Assembly (NCBI GenBank): GCA_001803205.1
Contig: MHBE01000044.1
Location: 1-64,000, forward strand
From: Lentisphaerae bacterium GWF2_38_69
Lineage (GTDB): Bacteria > Verrucomicrobiota > Lentisphaeria > Victivallales > GWF2-38-69
Reading direction: 5' to 3'
Length of the DNA stretch: 64,000 nucleotides
Shown: positions 27,146 through 36,588 of the stretch, piece by piece
Position numbering within the stretch: position 1 is the stretch's first letter
Layout of the letters: each line of letters opens with the position of its first letter
Position numbers and translations under genes: made by a program
The notes under the pieces: model-generated
Told to the model about the DNA's origin: nothing
Seen by the model: only the letters and a program-made list of their open reading frames with translations
Databases searched by the model: none

Positions 27146-28003
27146 TCAAAACCGTTTTCTATAATCACATTTTCTGCAAAATTCTTCTATTAGAATTCGG
27201 GAAGAAAAGCCATTATATATTCTCTGAGCTTTTTGCGAATTATATATTTCAGGAAGGGAGCTGTTTTTTATATTGCCAAGATTTATTGATCCTTCACTAT
27301 CAAGACAGCAGGGCACAACTGTGCCGTCAACCAGAATTGCAATCTGGTCTCTAAGTCCAAGGCAGAAACCTTTATCACCAATATCCTCAAGCTTCATGTT
27401 AGGCCACTCAAATCTTTCAGATTGACTGAGATAAAGATTTTTTCTTAACTTGAGTCCGTTCCCTTGTTGCGGTATCTCTTGGATTTCATGTGGATAATTG
27501 AAAAAGTCTTTGATTTCTTTGATAATATTTTTATTAAATACCGATGGGACAGCATGGGAATAATTCCATAAGCGAAGACAGATTATAAGATTAGGATTTT
27601 CTTTTCCTGTCAGCTCTGCAAATTCAAGAATATTTTTAAGATAATTTGGATCGTTATGTTTGTTGTTTTCTAGGCTGTGAAGAGAAAAGTTTATTAAGCG
27701 CAAAGCTTTTTTGCGGATTATTTTATCTGAAAGAGATCTAATTAAAGTACCGTTTGTAGTGATATTTGCATGGAAACTGTGCATGGCGCAAAGGTCAAGA
27801 AAATATTCTAGTTCAGAATGCAGCAGCGGTTCTCCCATCACATGGAAATACAAGTAGTCAGTGTACGGCTCAATCTTTTTCAATATAAGTGCGAAAAGCT
27901 CTCTGGACATAAACTCAGCTTTTCTGGAAGTTTTAGGACAGAAAGAGCACTTTAAATTGCATATATTGGTTATTTCAATATATATGCGCTTGAACCTTTT
28001 CAT
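27146..28003 (-). CDS. radical SAM protein with SPASM-type C-terminus
   Basis: The N-terminal motif CNLKCSFC binds the SAM [4Fe-4S] cluster, and HVMGEPLLH fits the GGEP-like strand of the barrel. The C-terminal part has VPCCLDSEGSINLGN and EFCRKCDYR, which give the cysteines of a SPASM/twitch auxiliary cluster. Members modify peptides or serve in cofactor and carbohydrate pathways. No precursor peptide gene is seen nearby. It lies 100 bases before hoxY on the same strand and might be co-transcribed. Function not assignable. Confidence 0.85.
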   Translation of the reverse strand: MKRFKRIYIEITNICNLKCSFCPKTSRKAEFMSRELFALILKKIEPYTDYLYFHVMGEPLLHSELEYFLDLCAMHSFHANITTNGTLIRSLSDKIIRKKALRLINFSLHSLENNKHNDPNYLKNILEFAELTGKENPNLIICLRLWNYSHAVPSVFNKNIIKEIKDFFNYPHEIQEIPQQGNGLKLRKNLYLSQSERFEWPNMKLEDIGDKGFCLGLRDQIAILVDGTVVPCCLDSEGSINLGNIKNSSLPEIYNSQKAQRIYNGFSSRILIEEFCRKCDYRKRF

Positions 28004-28013
28004 GAGAAATAAA

Positions 28014-28041
28014 AAACCGCCGCAATTGTTTACGGCGGTTT
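28014..28041 (-). terminator. rho-independent terminator of deoC
   Basis: The 9-bp stem AAACCGCCG/CGGCGGTTT has a 10-base loop. On the minus strand it is followed by TTTT-rich sequence. It lies 15 bases after the deoC stop and just 11 bases before the radical SAM start. Confidence 0.85.
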
Positions 28042-28055
28042 GAATTGGCTAAAAA

Positions 28056-28739
28056 TTAATATGCTGAATTACTCTTGGTTCCTGAAATGATTGCCAGGCC
28101 TGAGCTTGTGCCAAGTCTTGTAGCGCCTGCTTCGATCATGGCTACAGCAGTTTCGTAATCTCTTACTGCGCCTGAAGCTTTGACTTCAAGCTTATCTCCC
28201 ACTACTGCTTTCATTATTTTGACATCTTCGACGAGAGCTCCGCCTGTGCCGAACCCTGTGGAAGTTTTGACAAATGTGGCTTTGGCTTTCATGGAAAGTT
28301 CAGAAGCTAATTTAATTTCATCTTTTGTAAGATAACATGTTTCAAGGATGACTTTCACGCATGTTCCCTTTGGTACAGCTTCTACCACAGCTTTGATATC
28401 GTCTTCGACATATTTGTATTCTTTTGATTTCATTGCGCTTACATTCAGAACCATATCAACTTCATCGGCTCCGTCAGCTACAGCTTTGGCTGCTTCTGCT
28501 GCTTTTGCTTCCTTGGTTGTTGCGCCTAAAGGAAAACCTATTACAGTGCAAACTTTAACTCCTGAGCCTGCAAGTGCTTTCTTGCAATAAGGCACATAAT
28601 AAGGATTTATACAAACTGATGCGAATTTGTATTGAGCTGCTTCCTTACAGAGCTTTTGTATTTCTTCGACAGGTGTAGCAGCTTTTAATGCTGTGTGGTC
28701 AATGTATTTTGCCAAGTCTTTTGGGTTTATTTTAGACAT
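28056..28739 (-). CDS. deoC: deoxyribose-phosphate aldolase
   Basis: The TIM-barrel enzyme splits 2-deoxyribose-5-phosphate into glyceraldehyde-3-phosphate and acetaldehyde. Signatures are YIDHTALK at the N-terminus, VCTVIGFPLG, DEVDMVLN, KVILETCYL, the Schiff-base Lys region FVKTSTGFGTGGA, and the second Lys in VKASGAVRD. It is 227 residues, full length. It is monocistronic with its own terminator; no other deoxynucleoside genes are adjacent, though a purine/base permease lies nearby. Confidence 0.96.
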   Translation of the reverse strand: MSKINPKDLAKYIDHTALKAATPVEEIQKLCKEAAQYKFASVCINPYYVPYCKKALAGSGVKVCTVIGFPLGATTKEAKAAEAAKAVADGADEVDMVLNVSAMKSKEYKYVEDDIKAVVEAVPKGTCVKVILETCYLTKDEIKLASELSMKAKATFVKTSTGFGTGGALVEDVKIMKAVVGDKLEVKASGAVRDYETAVAMIEAGATRLGTSSGLAIISGTKSNSAY

Positions 28740-28812
28740 TTTACCATTTCCTTATTGGTTTGTATTCATAGCTTGTGAAATTCATAATATTATTGCTATT
28801 ATAAGACATAAA

Positions 28813-29466
28813 TCAATATTTTATAGAGAATTTTCTAATTAACTCAGAGACATTATTTTCGAAAGGTGCTTTTATCGGTTTTCCAGATGACAGGTTAATG
28901 TTTAGAGCTAAAAGATTCTGAGTTTGAAGATACTCTTTCATTCCTGCAGAATTTAGCCAGTAAAAAATGCCCCAGTTCTGAAGGTTCCATTCATCAGTAT
29001 AAGAGTTGAGCTCATAATCTATATATGTCATTTCTTGGCCGGAGATTATGAAATTTGTAGGAAAATAGTCCAAATTGATATTGTTTTGTTTAGCTTTTCC
29101 TGCAACCTCAAAAAGCTGACGGAAAATGTCAGTAGAAATTTTGCTGTCAGCAATCAGAGAAGTGGCAACCTGTCCTTCTATGTATTCTTTTATAAGATAT
29201 TTATGATGTTTATTGTATTCGATAAGAGAAGGTGTTTTAATCCCAGTATTTATCAGCCTATAGTATGAGTTGATTTCAGCTTCCAGCTTATCTCCGAACT
29301 GATAATATTCACAAGGCTCATTATGTATTTGTTTCAATACATATTTTTCAGATATGGCACTGATGTTTTCAATAAGATATGAATAAGCAGACTTTCCTTT
29401 TCCCAGGAAAGCCTTAACTGAGAAACAGCTGTCTTTAACTTTAATACTTTGTCCAATCACATTCAA
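28813..29466 (-). CDS. kinase-fold protein with altered catalytic motifs
   Basis: The 217-residue protein looks like a small protein-kinase/lipopolysaccharide-kinase fold. It has a glycine loop (FLGKGKSAYSY), a Lys strand (KYVLKQI), a hinge (YLIKEYIEG), a catalytic-loop equivalent (NLDYFPTNFII in place of HRD-x4-N) and a metal-motif equivalent IDYE where DFG is expected. The start is an in-frame TTG, with GTG two codons later as an alternative. It could phosphorylate a small molecule or sugar, or be a pseudokinase. It is monocistronic. Target unknown. Confidence 0.6.
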   Translation of the reverse strand: MNVIGQSIKVKDSCFSVKAFLGKGKSAYSYLIENISAISEKYVLKQIHNEPCEYYQFGDKLEAEINSYYRLINTGIKTPSLIEYNKHHKYLIKEYIEGQVATSLIADSKISTDIFRQLFEVAGKAKQNNINLDYFPTNFIISGQEMTYIDYELNSYTDEWNLQNWGIFYWLNSAGMKEYLQTQNLLALNINLSSGKPIKAPFENNVSELIRKFSIKY

Positions 29467-29579
29467 TACTCAACAGGTTTAATCAAATTATAGAATAATT
29501 TAAAAAGCATAGCGAATAATATAAGCAATTCTAATATAATGTATTAAATTCAAAAATCATAAACGATAAGGGAGCTCGG

Positions 29580-30893
29580 ATGAAAATTATTGAAACTATT
29601 TTTTGCCTGCAGCAAAGAAAAACAAACATTAAAACTGAAGTTTTGGCAGGTGCCACTACTTTTATGGCTATGGCTTATATTCTGGCTGTGAATCCTATTA
29701 TACTTGCAAACGCAGGAATGGATCCAAAAGCTGTTTTTGTAGCTACGGCTGTAGCGGCAGCTGTTGCTACGGCAATAATGGGCATTCTTGCAAATCTCCC
29801 TGTCGGCCTTGCTCCAGGGATGGGAGAAAATGCCTTCTTTGCTTTTACAATTGTTATTACAATGGGCTATTCATGGCAGTTTGCTCTTACGGCAGTCCTT
29901 TTGAGCGGAATAATATTATTAATTTTAAGTATTGCTGGAACAAGAGAGGTCATTATAAATAAATTTCCTAAAGTGCTTAAGAATGCTATAGCTTCAGGAA
30001 TAGGCTTATTGATAATTTTTATAGGTCTTTTTAACTCTGGAGTTATAAAAGTGTCTGAAACAGGAGCGCCTGTTTCATTGGGGAATTTTGATAAACCTTT
30101 TATGGTTTTGGCATTCATCGGTATTTTTATTACAGCTATAGCTCTTCACAAAAGAATTCCCGGGGGGCTGATTGTATCGATTATAATTGTTTCTGTTCTG
30201 GCTGTTCCATTCGGGATTACGCAAATACCTTCTTCTATCGTTAGTTTGCCCCCATCTATAAGCTCGACTTTTATGAAATTTGACTTTACCCAGATATTTA
30301 CATTTAATATGCTTGTAGTGGTTCTTGTGACTCTTTTTATGGGACTCTTTGATACGATGGGGACTCTGATAGGAGTAACGACAAAAGCTAAGTTAATTGA
30401 TAACAAAGGGAAAATCCCTAATCTTAAAAAATCTTTTCTCTCTGATTCAATAGGAAGTATTGTAGCTGCCTGTTTTGGAACAAGCTTAATCACGGCATAT
30501 GTTGAGAGCAGCGCAGGGATAGCAGAAGGGGGCAAGACTGGTTTGACATCTGTTACTACGGCTTTACTTTTTATCATATCTTTGTTTCTTTCTCCGATAT
30601 TTTTAGCTATCCCTGCCGTGGCGGTAGCTCCTATAATGGTTTGCGTCGGTATTCTTATGCTTGAACCGGTGAAGGAAATAAACTACGAAGACTTAACCGA
30701 TGCTATTCCGTTTGCTATCACTTTGATATTTACAGCATTATCCTACAGCATTGCAGATGGAATTGCTCTCGGAACGATTAGCTTTACATTGTTAAAGCTG
30801 TTCACTGGCAAAAAGAAAGAAATTAATTTGCTTGTAATAATCCTGACTATAATTTTTGTGATAAAGTTTTTAGGTTATAATTATATAATCTAA
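29580..30893 (+). CDS. NCS2 family permease (AzgA-like, purine/xanthine/uracil type)
   Basis: At 437 residues with 12 to 14 hydrophobic helices it matches the AzgA-like branch of NCS2. Markers are GATTFMAMAYILAVNP near residue 24, GMGENAFFAF in helix 3 and the substrate motif GTSLITAYVESSAGIAEGGKTGL in helix 10. AzgA members carry adenine, guanine and hypoxanthine with protons. The substrate is not decided by sequence alone. It has an SD (AAGGGAG) and stands alone. No purine riboswitch is visible in the 113 bases upstream. Confidence 0.92.
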   Translation: MKIIETIFCLQQRKTNIKTEVLAGATTFMAMAYILAVNPIILANAGMDPKAVFVATAVAAAVATAIMGILANLPVGLAPGMGENAFFAFTIVITMGYSWQFALTAVLLSGIILLILSIAGTREVIINKFPKVLKNAIASGIGLLIIFIGLFNSGVIKVSETGAPVSLGNFDKPFMVLAFIGIFITAIALHKRIPGGLIVSIIIVSVLAVPFGITQIPSSIVSLPPSISSTFMKFDFTQIFTFNMLVVVLVTLFMGLFDTMGTLIGVTTKAKLIDNKGKIPNLKKSFLSDSIGSIVAACFGTSLITAYVESSAGIAEGGKTGLTSVTTALLFIISLFLSPIFLAIPAVAVAPIMVCVGILMLEPVKEINYEDLTDAIPFAITLIFTALSYSIADGIALGTISFTLLKLFTGKKKEINLLVIILTIIFVIKFLGYNYII

Positions 30894-30907
30894 AACATGC
30901 TTAGAGT

Positions 30908-30947
30908 AGCGAAGCCGCAACCAAATTGTATGGTTAACAGTTAACCG
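30908..30947 (+). repeat. dispersed intergenic repeat, copy 2
   Basis: This is the plus-strand copy of the element at 3052-3098. Both begin AGCGAAGCCGCA and share CCAAATTGTATGGTT; here the following part is ACAGTTAACCG, shorter by about 7 bases. It lies in the 225-base gap between the permease and lysS, in which I see no gene. Confidence 0.7.
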
Positions 30948-31118
30948 CATATGTCTCGATTAGACTCGAAAACCGCTTTATAGAGGAACAGCTCTATTCA
31001 TTGCAAGATAGAAGAGTTAAGCAATTAAAGTGAATAGATTCGGCAAAAGTGGACTTTTCATAAAAGGAAGATATTTTTACCGTTTCTATTTTATAAAAAT
31101 CACTAAGGATGAAGAGTT

Positions 31119-32630
31119 ATGGAAACAGATATTGTTCAGAATATAGAGAGCGCTGAATCACAGAATGAGATATATCAGAAATGCCTTAAAAAGGCTGGTG
31201 AATGGCGTGAAGCTAACATAGATCCGTATGGTTCAAGATACGACGGAACAGAAAGAGTAGTCGAAGTCCGAGCAAGTTACAATCCTGAAATTACTGAACC
31301 TCAGCATAAGAAAATAGCCGGAAGAGTAATGGCTTTCCGTGTTATGGGCAAGTCGATATTTGCCGATATCAAGGACAGTACAGGCAGAATGCAGGTATAT
31401 GTCAATAAAAATATTCTCGGAGAAAATTTTGAACATTTCAGCCGAATTGATATTGGCGATATTATCGGAGTTGAAGGAGAACTTTTTATTACCAAAACTG
31501 CTGAATTGACTTTAAAAGTTCATGAGTTCAGAATGCTTAGCAAGGCAATGAAGACACTTCCTGAAAAGTGGCACGGATTGACCGATATAGAAGCCAGATA
31601 CCGCCAGAGATATGTGGACCTTATTGTTAATGATGAAGCTAAAGATACTCTGAAGAAGAGAATTATGATAGTAAGAGAAGTAAGGAAATATCTTGAAAAT
31701 ATCGGATTTCTTGAAGTTGAAACTCCTATGCTCCAAGTGCTTGCAGGCGGAGCAGCAGCAAAACCTTTTAAAACATATCATGAAGCTCTAAGCTGTCCGA
31801 TGTATCTTAGAATAGCTCCTGAGCTTTTCCTTAAGAGATTGCTGGTAGGCGGTTTTGAGAAAGTGTTTGAATTAAACAGAAATTTTCGTAATGAAGGTCT
31901 TTCAAGAAGGCATAATCCTGAATTTACGATGCTTGAAATTTATCAGGCATACGGCGACTGCAAGACTATGATGGAACTTATTCAGGGTTTGATAACTACT
32001 GTCGCTCAGAATGTTATAGGCACTCTTCAGATTAAAAAGTCAGATGGCTCTGTAATTGACCTGACTCCTCCATGGACAATTGCCACTTATACGGAACTTG
32101 TGAAGTCCAAAGGAGGTGAAGACTGGTTTGGTATAAGTCCTGAAGCCAGAAGAGAGAGAGCTGAAAGCTTAGGTTTGAAACTTGATCCAAAAGCAGCTGA
32201 TTTCGAAGTGACAAATGAGGTGTATGAAAAACTTATTGAACCTACGCTTATAAATCCGACATTCGTTACAAGGCTTCCAGCTGATTTAATCCCATTGGCG
32301 AAAAAATGTTCTGACAATCCTAACTTCGTTGATGTTTTTGAATTGGAAATAAACGGACAGGAAATAGCTCCAGCTTATTCAGAACTTAATGACCCTGTGG
32401 AGCAGAGAAAGAGATTTGAAAACCAACTGACCGGAACTGTAGCTTCAGGAGATCATGAATTATGCGAAGGGAAAATTGATGAAGATTTTCTTAATGCCCT
32501 CGATTATGGAATGCCTCCTGCCGGCGGAATGGGTGTGGGAATAGACCGCCTTGCAATGCTTTTAACAGGTGCTGATTCAATAAGAGATGTGATTCTTTTT
32601 CCTCACATGCGCCCCAAAGCGAATAAATAA
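31119..32630 (+). CDS. lysS: lysyl-tRNA synthetase, class II
   Basis: An N-terminal OB-fold anticodon-binding domain (about residues 65-160) is followed by the class II catalytic domain. Motif 1 is in FLEVETPML, motif 2 in FRNEGLSRRHNPEFTMLE, and motif 3 in GMGVGIDRLAMLLT. The 503-residue length is standard for bacterial class II LysRS. It attaches Lys to tRNA-Lys in the cytoplasm. An AAGGA site lies upstream. The next gene on the strand starts 89 bases later. Confidence 0.97.
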   Translation: METDIVQNIESAESQNEIYQKCLKKAGEWREANIDPYGSRYDGTERVVEVRASYNPEITEPQHKKIAGRVMAFRVMGKSIFADIKDSTGRMQVYVNKNILGENFEHFSRIDIGDIIGVEGELFITKTAELTLKVHEFRMLSKAMKTLPEKWHGLTDIEARYRQRYVDLIVNDEAKDTLKKRIMIVREVRKYLENIGFLEVETPMLQVLAGGAAAKPFKTYHEALSCPMYLRIAPELFLKRLLVGGFEKVFELNRNFRNEGLSRRHNPEFTMLEIYQAYGDCKTMMELIQGLITTVAQNVIGTLQIKKSDGSVIDLTPPWTIATYTELVKSKGGEDWFGISPEARRERAESLGLKLDPKAADFEVTNEVYEKLIEPTLINPTFVTRLPADLIPLAKKCSDNPNFVDVFELEINGQEIAPAYSELNDPVEQRKRFENQLTGTVASGDHELCEGKIDEDFLNALDYGMPPAGGMGVGIDRLAMLLTGADSIRDVILFPHMRPKANK

Positions 32631-32719
32631 ATATTTAAATTTTAAAATTTTCTGATAAACTTTTAATATTTTTCAAATATATTTGCGTTTTGAGTATTAA
32701 CTACTAATTCAGATGGGAC

Positions 32720-33775
32720 ATGAAAGAAAGACTGCTAGGCAAAGTCGTTATAGGGAATATTGTACAGCTACAGAAATCTTTTGAAGAATTTTCAGAAGTC
32801 AATGTTGATCTAACACTTCAGCATGAAGAAGTTTTGGAGTATTCACATTCAAATTTGAAGACTATTGCCGAAAGTGTCGAATTGTCTTCAGAAGGCACTT
32901 TTGATAAAAGATATATAAGGAAGATAAAATTTTCACCATATGACAAACAGGGATGGTGGATAAAAAGAACTGATTTGGAAGGAGAACCTGTTAAAATTTC
33001 TCTCCGGAATTCATACCCTATTCATGAAGGTGGAGTTAATCATATAGCTATCAGAAGAACGGGAGAAAAAAATAACTATTTCAGATTAACAGAGCACATA
33101 ATAGCAATTCGCCTCGGGCTGGATATAGATAATCTGCTGATTACTGTTGATTCCGATGACCCGCCTCTTTTCGAACATGGATCAACTCAAATTGTTGACG
33201 CATTGGAAAAAGTTGAAAAAATAAGAACTAAAATTCCATGCCGTTATTTTACCGTCAGAGAGACCGTATCATCAGTATGGTCAAATGGTGGATTCCTGAT
33301 TTTTGCTCCAAACGATGAAGAAAGCCTTGCTTTAAAAATTGACTGCGCAATTAATTTTTCTGATGCAATTGGGAAACAGAGAATTTGTTTTACTGTTGAT
33401 GAGGAAAGCCTTAAAATGGGAGCAGGTGCCAGAACAAATTGTTCATTGAAGCATGCAATTTTCTGCAAGACGATCGGAAGATTCCTTTCCAGAACAAGAT
33501 ATCTTGGATATAACAAGAACAATATTTTAGTAGCCGGCAGCAAAAAATACTTCAATAGGGCAAGATTAAAATATAGAGGTAAATCTCTTGAAGCTGTATG
33601 GCACAGAGCAGCGCTTGACCTTCTTGCAGCGATTTCACTGATAGACGAAGGGAGGTTTGTAGGTGATGTTATATCTTATAAATCAACCCATAAATTAGAC
33701 TTGGAATTTCTAAAAGAACTTTATAGAAAAGATCTTATTGTCGAAATAACAAAACCTCTAAATGAACCAAACTGA
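32720..33775 (+). CDS. divergent LpxC-family deacetylase
   Basis: LpxC removes acetate from UDP-3-O-acyl-GlcNAc in the committed step of lipid A synthesis. The protein shows the LpxC layout: a first-domain zinc His in RLTEHIIAIRLGLDIDNLLI, and a second-domain block HRAALDLLAAISL followed by VISYKSTHKL. In E. coli the second zinc pair is H-x3-D; here the spacing is H-x4-D. The YKSGH equivalent is YKSTH. The first-domain loop reads PPLFEHGST rather than PILDGSA. So this is an LpxC homologue with changed active-site spacing, perhaps a paralogue with another substrate. The stop overlaps the lipM-like gene by 14 bases. Confidence 0.72.
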   Translation: MKERLLGKVVIGNIVQLQKSFEEFSEVNVDLTLQHEEVLEYSHSNLKTIAESVELSSEGTFDKRYIRKIKFSPYDKQGWWIKRTDLEGEPVKISLRNSYPIHEGGVNHIAIRRTGEKNNYFRLTEHIIAIRLGLDIDNLLITVDSDDPPLFEHGSTQIVDALEKVEKIRTKIPCRYFTVRETVSSVWSNGGFLIFAPNDEESLALKIDCAINFSDAIGKQRICFTVDEESLKMGAGARTNCSLKHAIFCKTIGRFLSRTRYLGYNKNNILVAGSKKYFNRARLKYRGKSLEAVWHRAALDLLAAISLIDEGRFVGDVISYKSTHKLDLEFLKELYRKDLIVEITKPLNEPN

Positions 33776-34475
33776 CAGGGAAATATTTTTTCTTTGGAAT
33801 GACGATAAGCATTCTCCTGCATTCAATATGGCTTTGGATGAAGAACTTCTGAATGAATCAGTAAGGCTCAATTCCTGCATTCTCCGCTTTTATGAATGGG
33901 AAGCTAAGGCCATGTCTATAGGATATATTCAAAATTTTTCGCAGACCTGCAAGGAAGGATATGAGCTTATCAGGCGGCCTACGGGAGGGGGTGTTGTATT
34001 TCATGACATAGATTTTACATACACTGTTATCATTCCTTCAGGTCATAGAATAGAAAAAATGTCTAGAGAGGAAAGTTATTATATTATCCATAAGATAATA
34101 ATAAAGGCTCTGGATTCTATCGGACTTGCGGCGCAGTTAGTATCCGGCAGCACTGTCGCAAAAGATAAAATGAGTATGCAATGTTTTACTGCTCCTGTTA
34201 AATTTGATATTTCATCAAGAAATGGAGATGGGAATTCAAAAATTGCCGGAGCCGCGCAAAGGCGAACAAAACTCGGCATTCTTCATCAGGGCAGTATCGT
34301 CCTTGAGAATATTGAGAATATAAAAGCTTCGATTAAAAACAATATAATAAAAGCATTTGAGACTGAGCTCAATGTGAGATTTGAGAAATTTAAGCCTGAG
34401 CATGATTTTTTATTAAGAGCAGAAGAACTTGCCGACAATAAATACTCTAAAAACTCTTGGAATAAAATGCGTTAA
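33762..34475 (+). CDS. lipM: octanoyltransferase LipM-like / lipoate-protein ligase A family
   Basis: The protein has the BPL/LplA/LipB fold markers RRPTGGGVVFHD near residue 70, and KIAGAAQRRTKLGILHQGSI with the conserved Lys. A Cys-Phe pair in MQCFTAPVKF sits where LipM octanoyltransferases carry their catalytic Cys before the (R/K)KI(A/V)GSAQ block, and ATP-dependent LplA ligases lack it. I therefore favour octanoyl transfer from acyl carrier protein to lipoyl domains. At 237 residues it is somewhat short. It is translationally coupled to the LpxC-like gene, linking it to acyl metabolism. Confidence 0.75.
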   Translation: MNQTDREIFFLWNDDKHSPAFNMALDEELLNESVRLNSCILRFYEWEAKAMSIGYIQNFSQTCKEGYELIRRPTGGGVVFHDIDFTYTVIIPSGHRIEKMSREESYYIIHKIIIKALDSIGLAAQLVSGSTVAKDKMSMQCFTAPVKFDISSRNGDGNSKIAGAAQRRTKLGILHQGSIVLENIENIKASIKNNIIKAFETELNVRFEKFKPEHDFLLRAEELADNKYSKNSWNKMR

Positions 34476-34485
34476 TTTATATTGA

Positions 34486-36588
34486 TTATAAGGTATATTG
34501 AGGCCATTTGTCATTGTTTATTTTGTAGTAATAATACCTTATCTCAGGAGAGGCAGGGTTTAGATCAAAAGCTTCTTTTATAAGCTTCTTTTTTTCAGCG
34601 GTGTTGGATTTTTCTGCTTCCTTAAATAATTGCCGGGCTTTGATTATATCTTCGGGATATATAGTTTTGAAGACAACAAACCTGTCTTGTTCTTTCTGAT
34701 TCGACTCATCCATTTTATAAAAATAGGTCAACTTTTCTGGAGTATAATAGAATAAATAAACAGGAGCTTTTTCATCAATAAATCTGGCATTGGCAATATA
34801 CCTTGAGCTCCATGGATGCAATATATATTCAATTCTGCTTCCGTTCATCATCGCTGTATCATAAATGAAATAATCCGTTTTGTATTTTTTGCAGAAATTA
34901 ATTAGTTCTTCTTCATTGCCGTGAAACATGATATACAGATAATCTTTAACGGCATCCCTGGTTTCTTTGAGTTCAAATTTAGGCTGAAGGATGATCTTTG
35001 CCCCACAATATGCTTTTAACATGGGAGAGAGTGTGAAGTCTGACAGGATAACCTTGTCTTTGACTGAATTTGGATTCAATTCTTTTATTAACGAAATCTG
35101 AGCTTTGGAATTATCATTATATACTCTCTCCATATTTAGGAAAAAGTAAGTTTCAGCGATAATTAATATAATAATAGCGATACTGAGAATATATTTTACT
35201 GTTTGATTCTTTCCGAAACATATGGATAAATTATTAGCAAGTAAGGCAATAGAAAGACAGATAAAAGGGATAGCAAGAGCGTGAAACCGCGCCATGAATA
35301 AGAATAAAATTAGAAAGAAAATAGAAAAAACAATTGGCAGAACAATTCGGGAATTTAAAGATTTTCTGCAGTTTTTAAATAATATAGAAATTAACAGAAG
35401 CAGTAAAAGAGAGGGGACAATGAAATGAAAAAGACTCCAATAGATAGTTAAAGTCGCTGAATGAAGAGCTGGAGTCCACAATATTCTGGAGTCAAAATCA
35501 AGCAGGGACGGGTCAATGGGATGGAGATTTAGAAATTTAAGTTTTGCCAGGATAAGAGAATAAAAATGAGAGTAATTTTCGCCGAATCCAAGGTCTTTTA
35601 TGATTAAAAACCATGAGGCAGTGAAAAAGATGATAGATATGAAATTTACAGATATTTTTATTTTGGGAGCTTTATCTTTTATAATCAAAGCAACTATCAA
35701 TACAGGCGCGATTACAGATACGAAGGGAGAACAGAGGAAATTGTGCTGAGTAAGATAAGGGTTTATTAATCCGCTTAACATGCTGACTGCAAAAAACGCC
35801 AACCATGGTAAAAGCTTATTTTTTTCATGAGAAGAACTAAACAGCGTTAAAAAAAATTCATATATTCCCCAAAGGGAAAAACAGAGGATAGTCATATCCC
35901 AGGAAACAATTGCCAGGAAGGCAAAAAAAGAAAGTAAGAGAAGCTTTATCCAACCGGGATATTTAAGGTAAAGATAGTAGCACAAAAAGGATATCAAGAT
36001 AAGCGGAATAGCAAAATTCTCTCTAATGATATCCTGACCGGTAGCTCTTGCGATGGCTGCAGGCGTTACTGCAAAAATCAATCCACCAAGAAATGAAAAT
36101 AATAGGGATGTATCAAGTAAAAGAAGCCATATGAAAATTATTCCAGAAGAAAGGCTTATCCATAATCTAAGCTGAAGTCTCAACCATTTTACAAAATCTG
36201 TATTGATATTATAGGTCAAGTTGTTAGGTTCAAAGGATAACTCTTTGTTAAACAACAAATTTTCTGTAAATTCCTTTATCCTGTATCCATAACCTAGAAA
36301 ATATTCAAGGCTGATTGACATTTGTGCTGCTGCAGGAATGTCAGCTGTAGCAACCAGAGAAGAATCGTATTTTGGAATAGAGCCATTTTTTGCTATATCA
36401 TAACTGTATGAGTACATCATTGCGCACTCCAAGGTAAAAGGCATAAAGTCAGGATATTTTACTGACTCTCTTGCGCAATCGTAAGTTCTGGTCAGGAATG
36501 CTAAGGATATTAAGATACAGAATACTATGAATATAATAAGATGTTTTAAAAAAGCATTCTGGCTCAGAAAAGAGTTCAGCAGGGTCAT
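34486..36588 (-). CDS. GT-C fold membrane glycosyltransferase, STT3/PglB-like
   Basis: The 700-residue protein has about 12 membrane helices followed by a soluble C-terminal part. An Asp in a first-loop SLAFLTRTYDC... region and the segment VTPAAIARATGQDIIRENFAIPL resemble the STT3 signature where acidic residues bind metal and lipid-linked glycan. A soluble region with a short TPR-like tail (EAFDLNPASPEIRYYYY) ends it. STT3 relatives move oligosaccharide to Asn of exported proteins, but no WWDYG motif is seen, so it may use another acceptor. Its ATG overlaps the rpoN stop by 4 bases, a surprising coupling. No glycan gene cluster is nearby. Confidence 0.68.
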   Translation of the reverse strand: MTLLNSFLSQNAFLKHLIIFIVFCILISLAFLTRTYDCARESVKYPDFMPFTLECAMMYSYSYDIAKNGSIPKYDSSLVATADIPAAAQMSISLEYFLGYGYRIKEFTENLLFNKELSFEPNNLTYNINTDFVKWLRLQLRLWISLSSGIIFIWLLLLDTSLLFSFLGGLIFAVTPAAIARATGQDIIRENFAIPLILISFLCYYLYLKYPGWIKLLLLSFFAFLAIVSWDMTILCFSLWGIYEFFLTLFSSSHEKNKLLPWLAFFAVSMLSGLINPYLTQHNFLCSPFVSVIAPVLIVALIIKDKAPKIKISVNFISIIFFTASWFLIIKDLGFGENYSHFYSLILAKLKFLNLHPIDPSLLDFDSRILWTPALHSATLTIYWSLFHFIVPSLLLLLLISILFKNCRKSLNSRIVLPIVFSIFFLILFLFMARFHALAIPFICLSIALLANNLSICFGKNQTVKYILSIAIIILIIAETYFFLNMERVYNDNSKAQISLIKELNPNSVKDKVILSDFTLSPMLKAYCGAKIILQPKFELKETRDAVKDYLYIMFHGNEEELINFCKKYKTDYFIYDTAMMNGSRIEYILHPWSSRYIANARFIDEKAPVYLFYYTPEKLTYFYKMDESNQKEQDRFVVFKTIYPEDIIKARQLFKEAEKSNTAEKKKLIKEAFDLNPASPEIRYYYYKINNDKWPQYTL

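Noticed and set aside
29467-29579. Possible purine riboswitch before the NCS2 permease
   Set aside because: No purine-aptamer core elements are visible in this short AT-rich leader.
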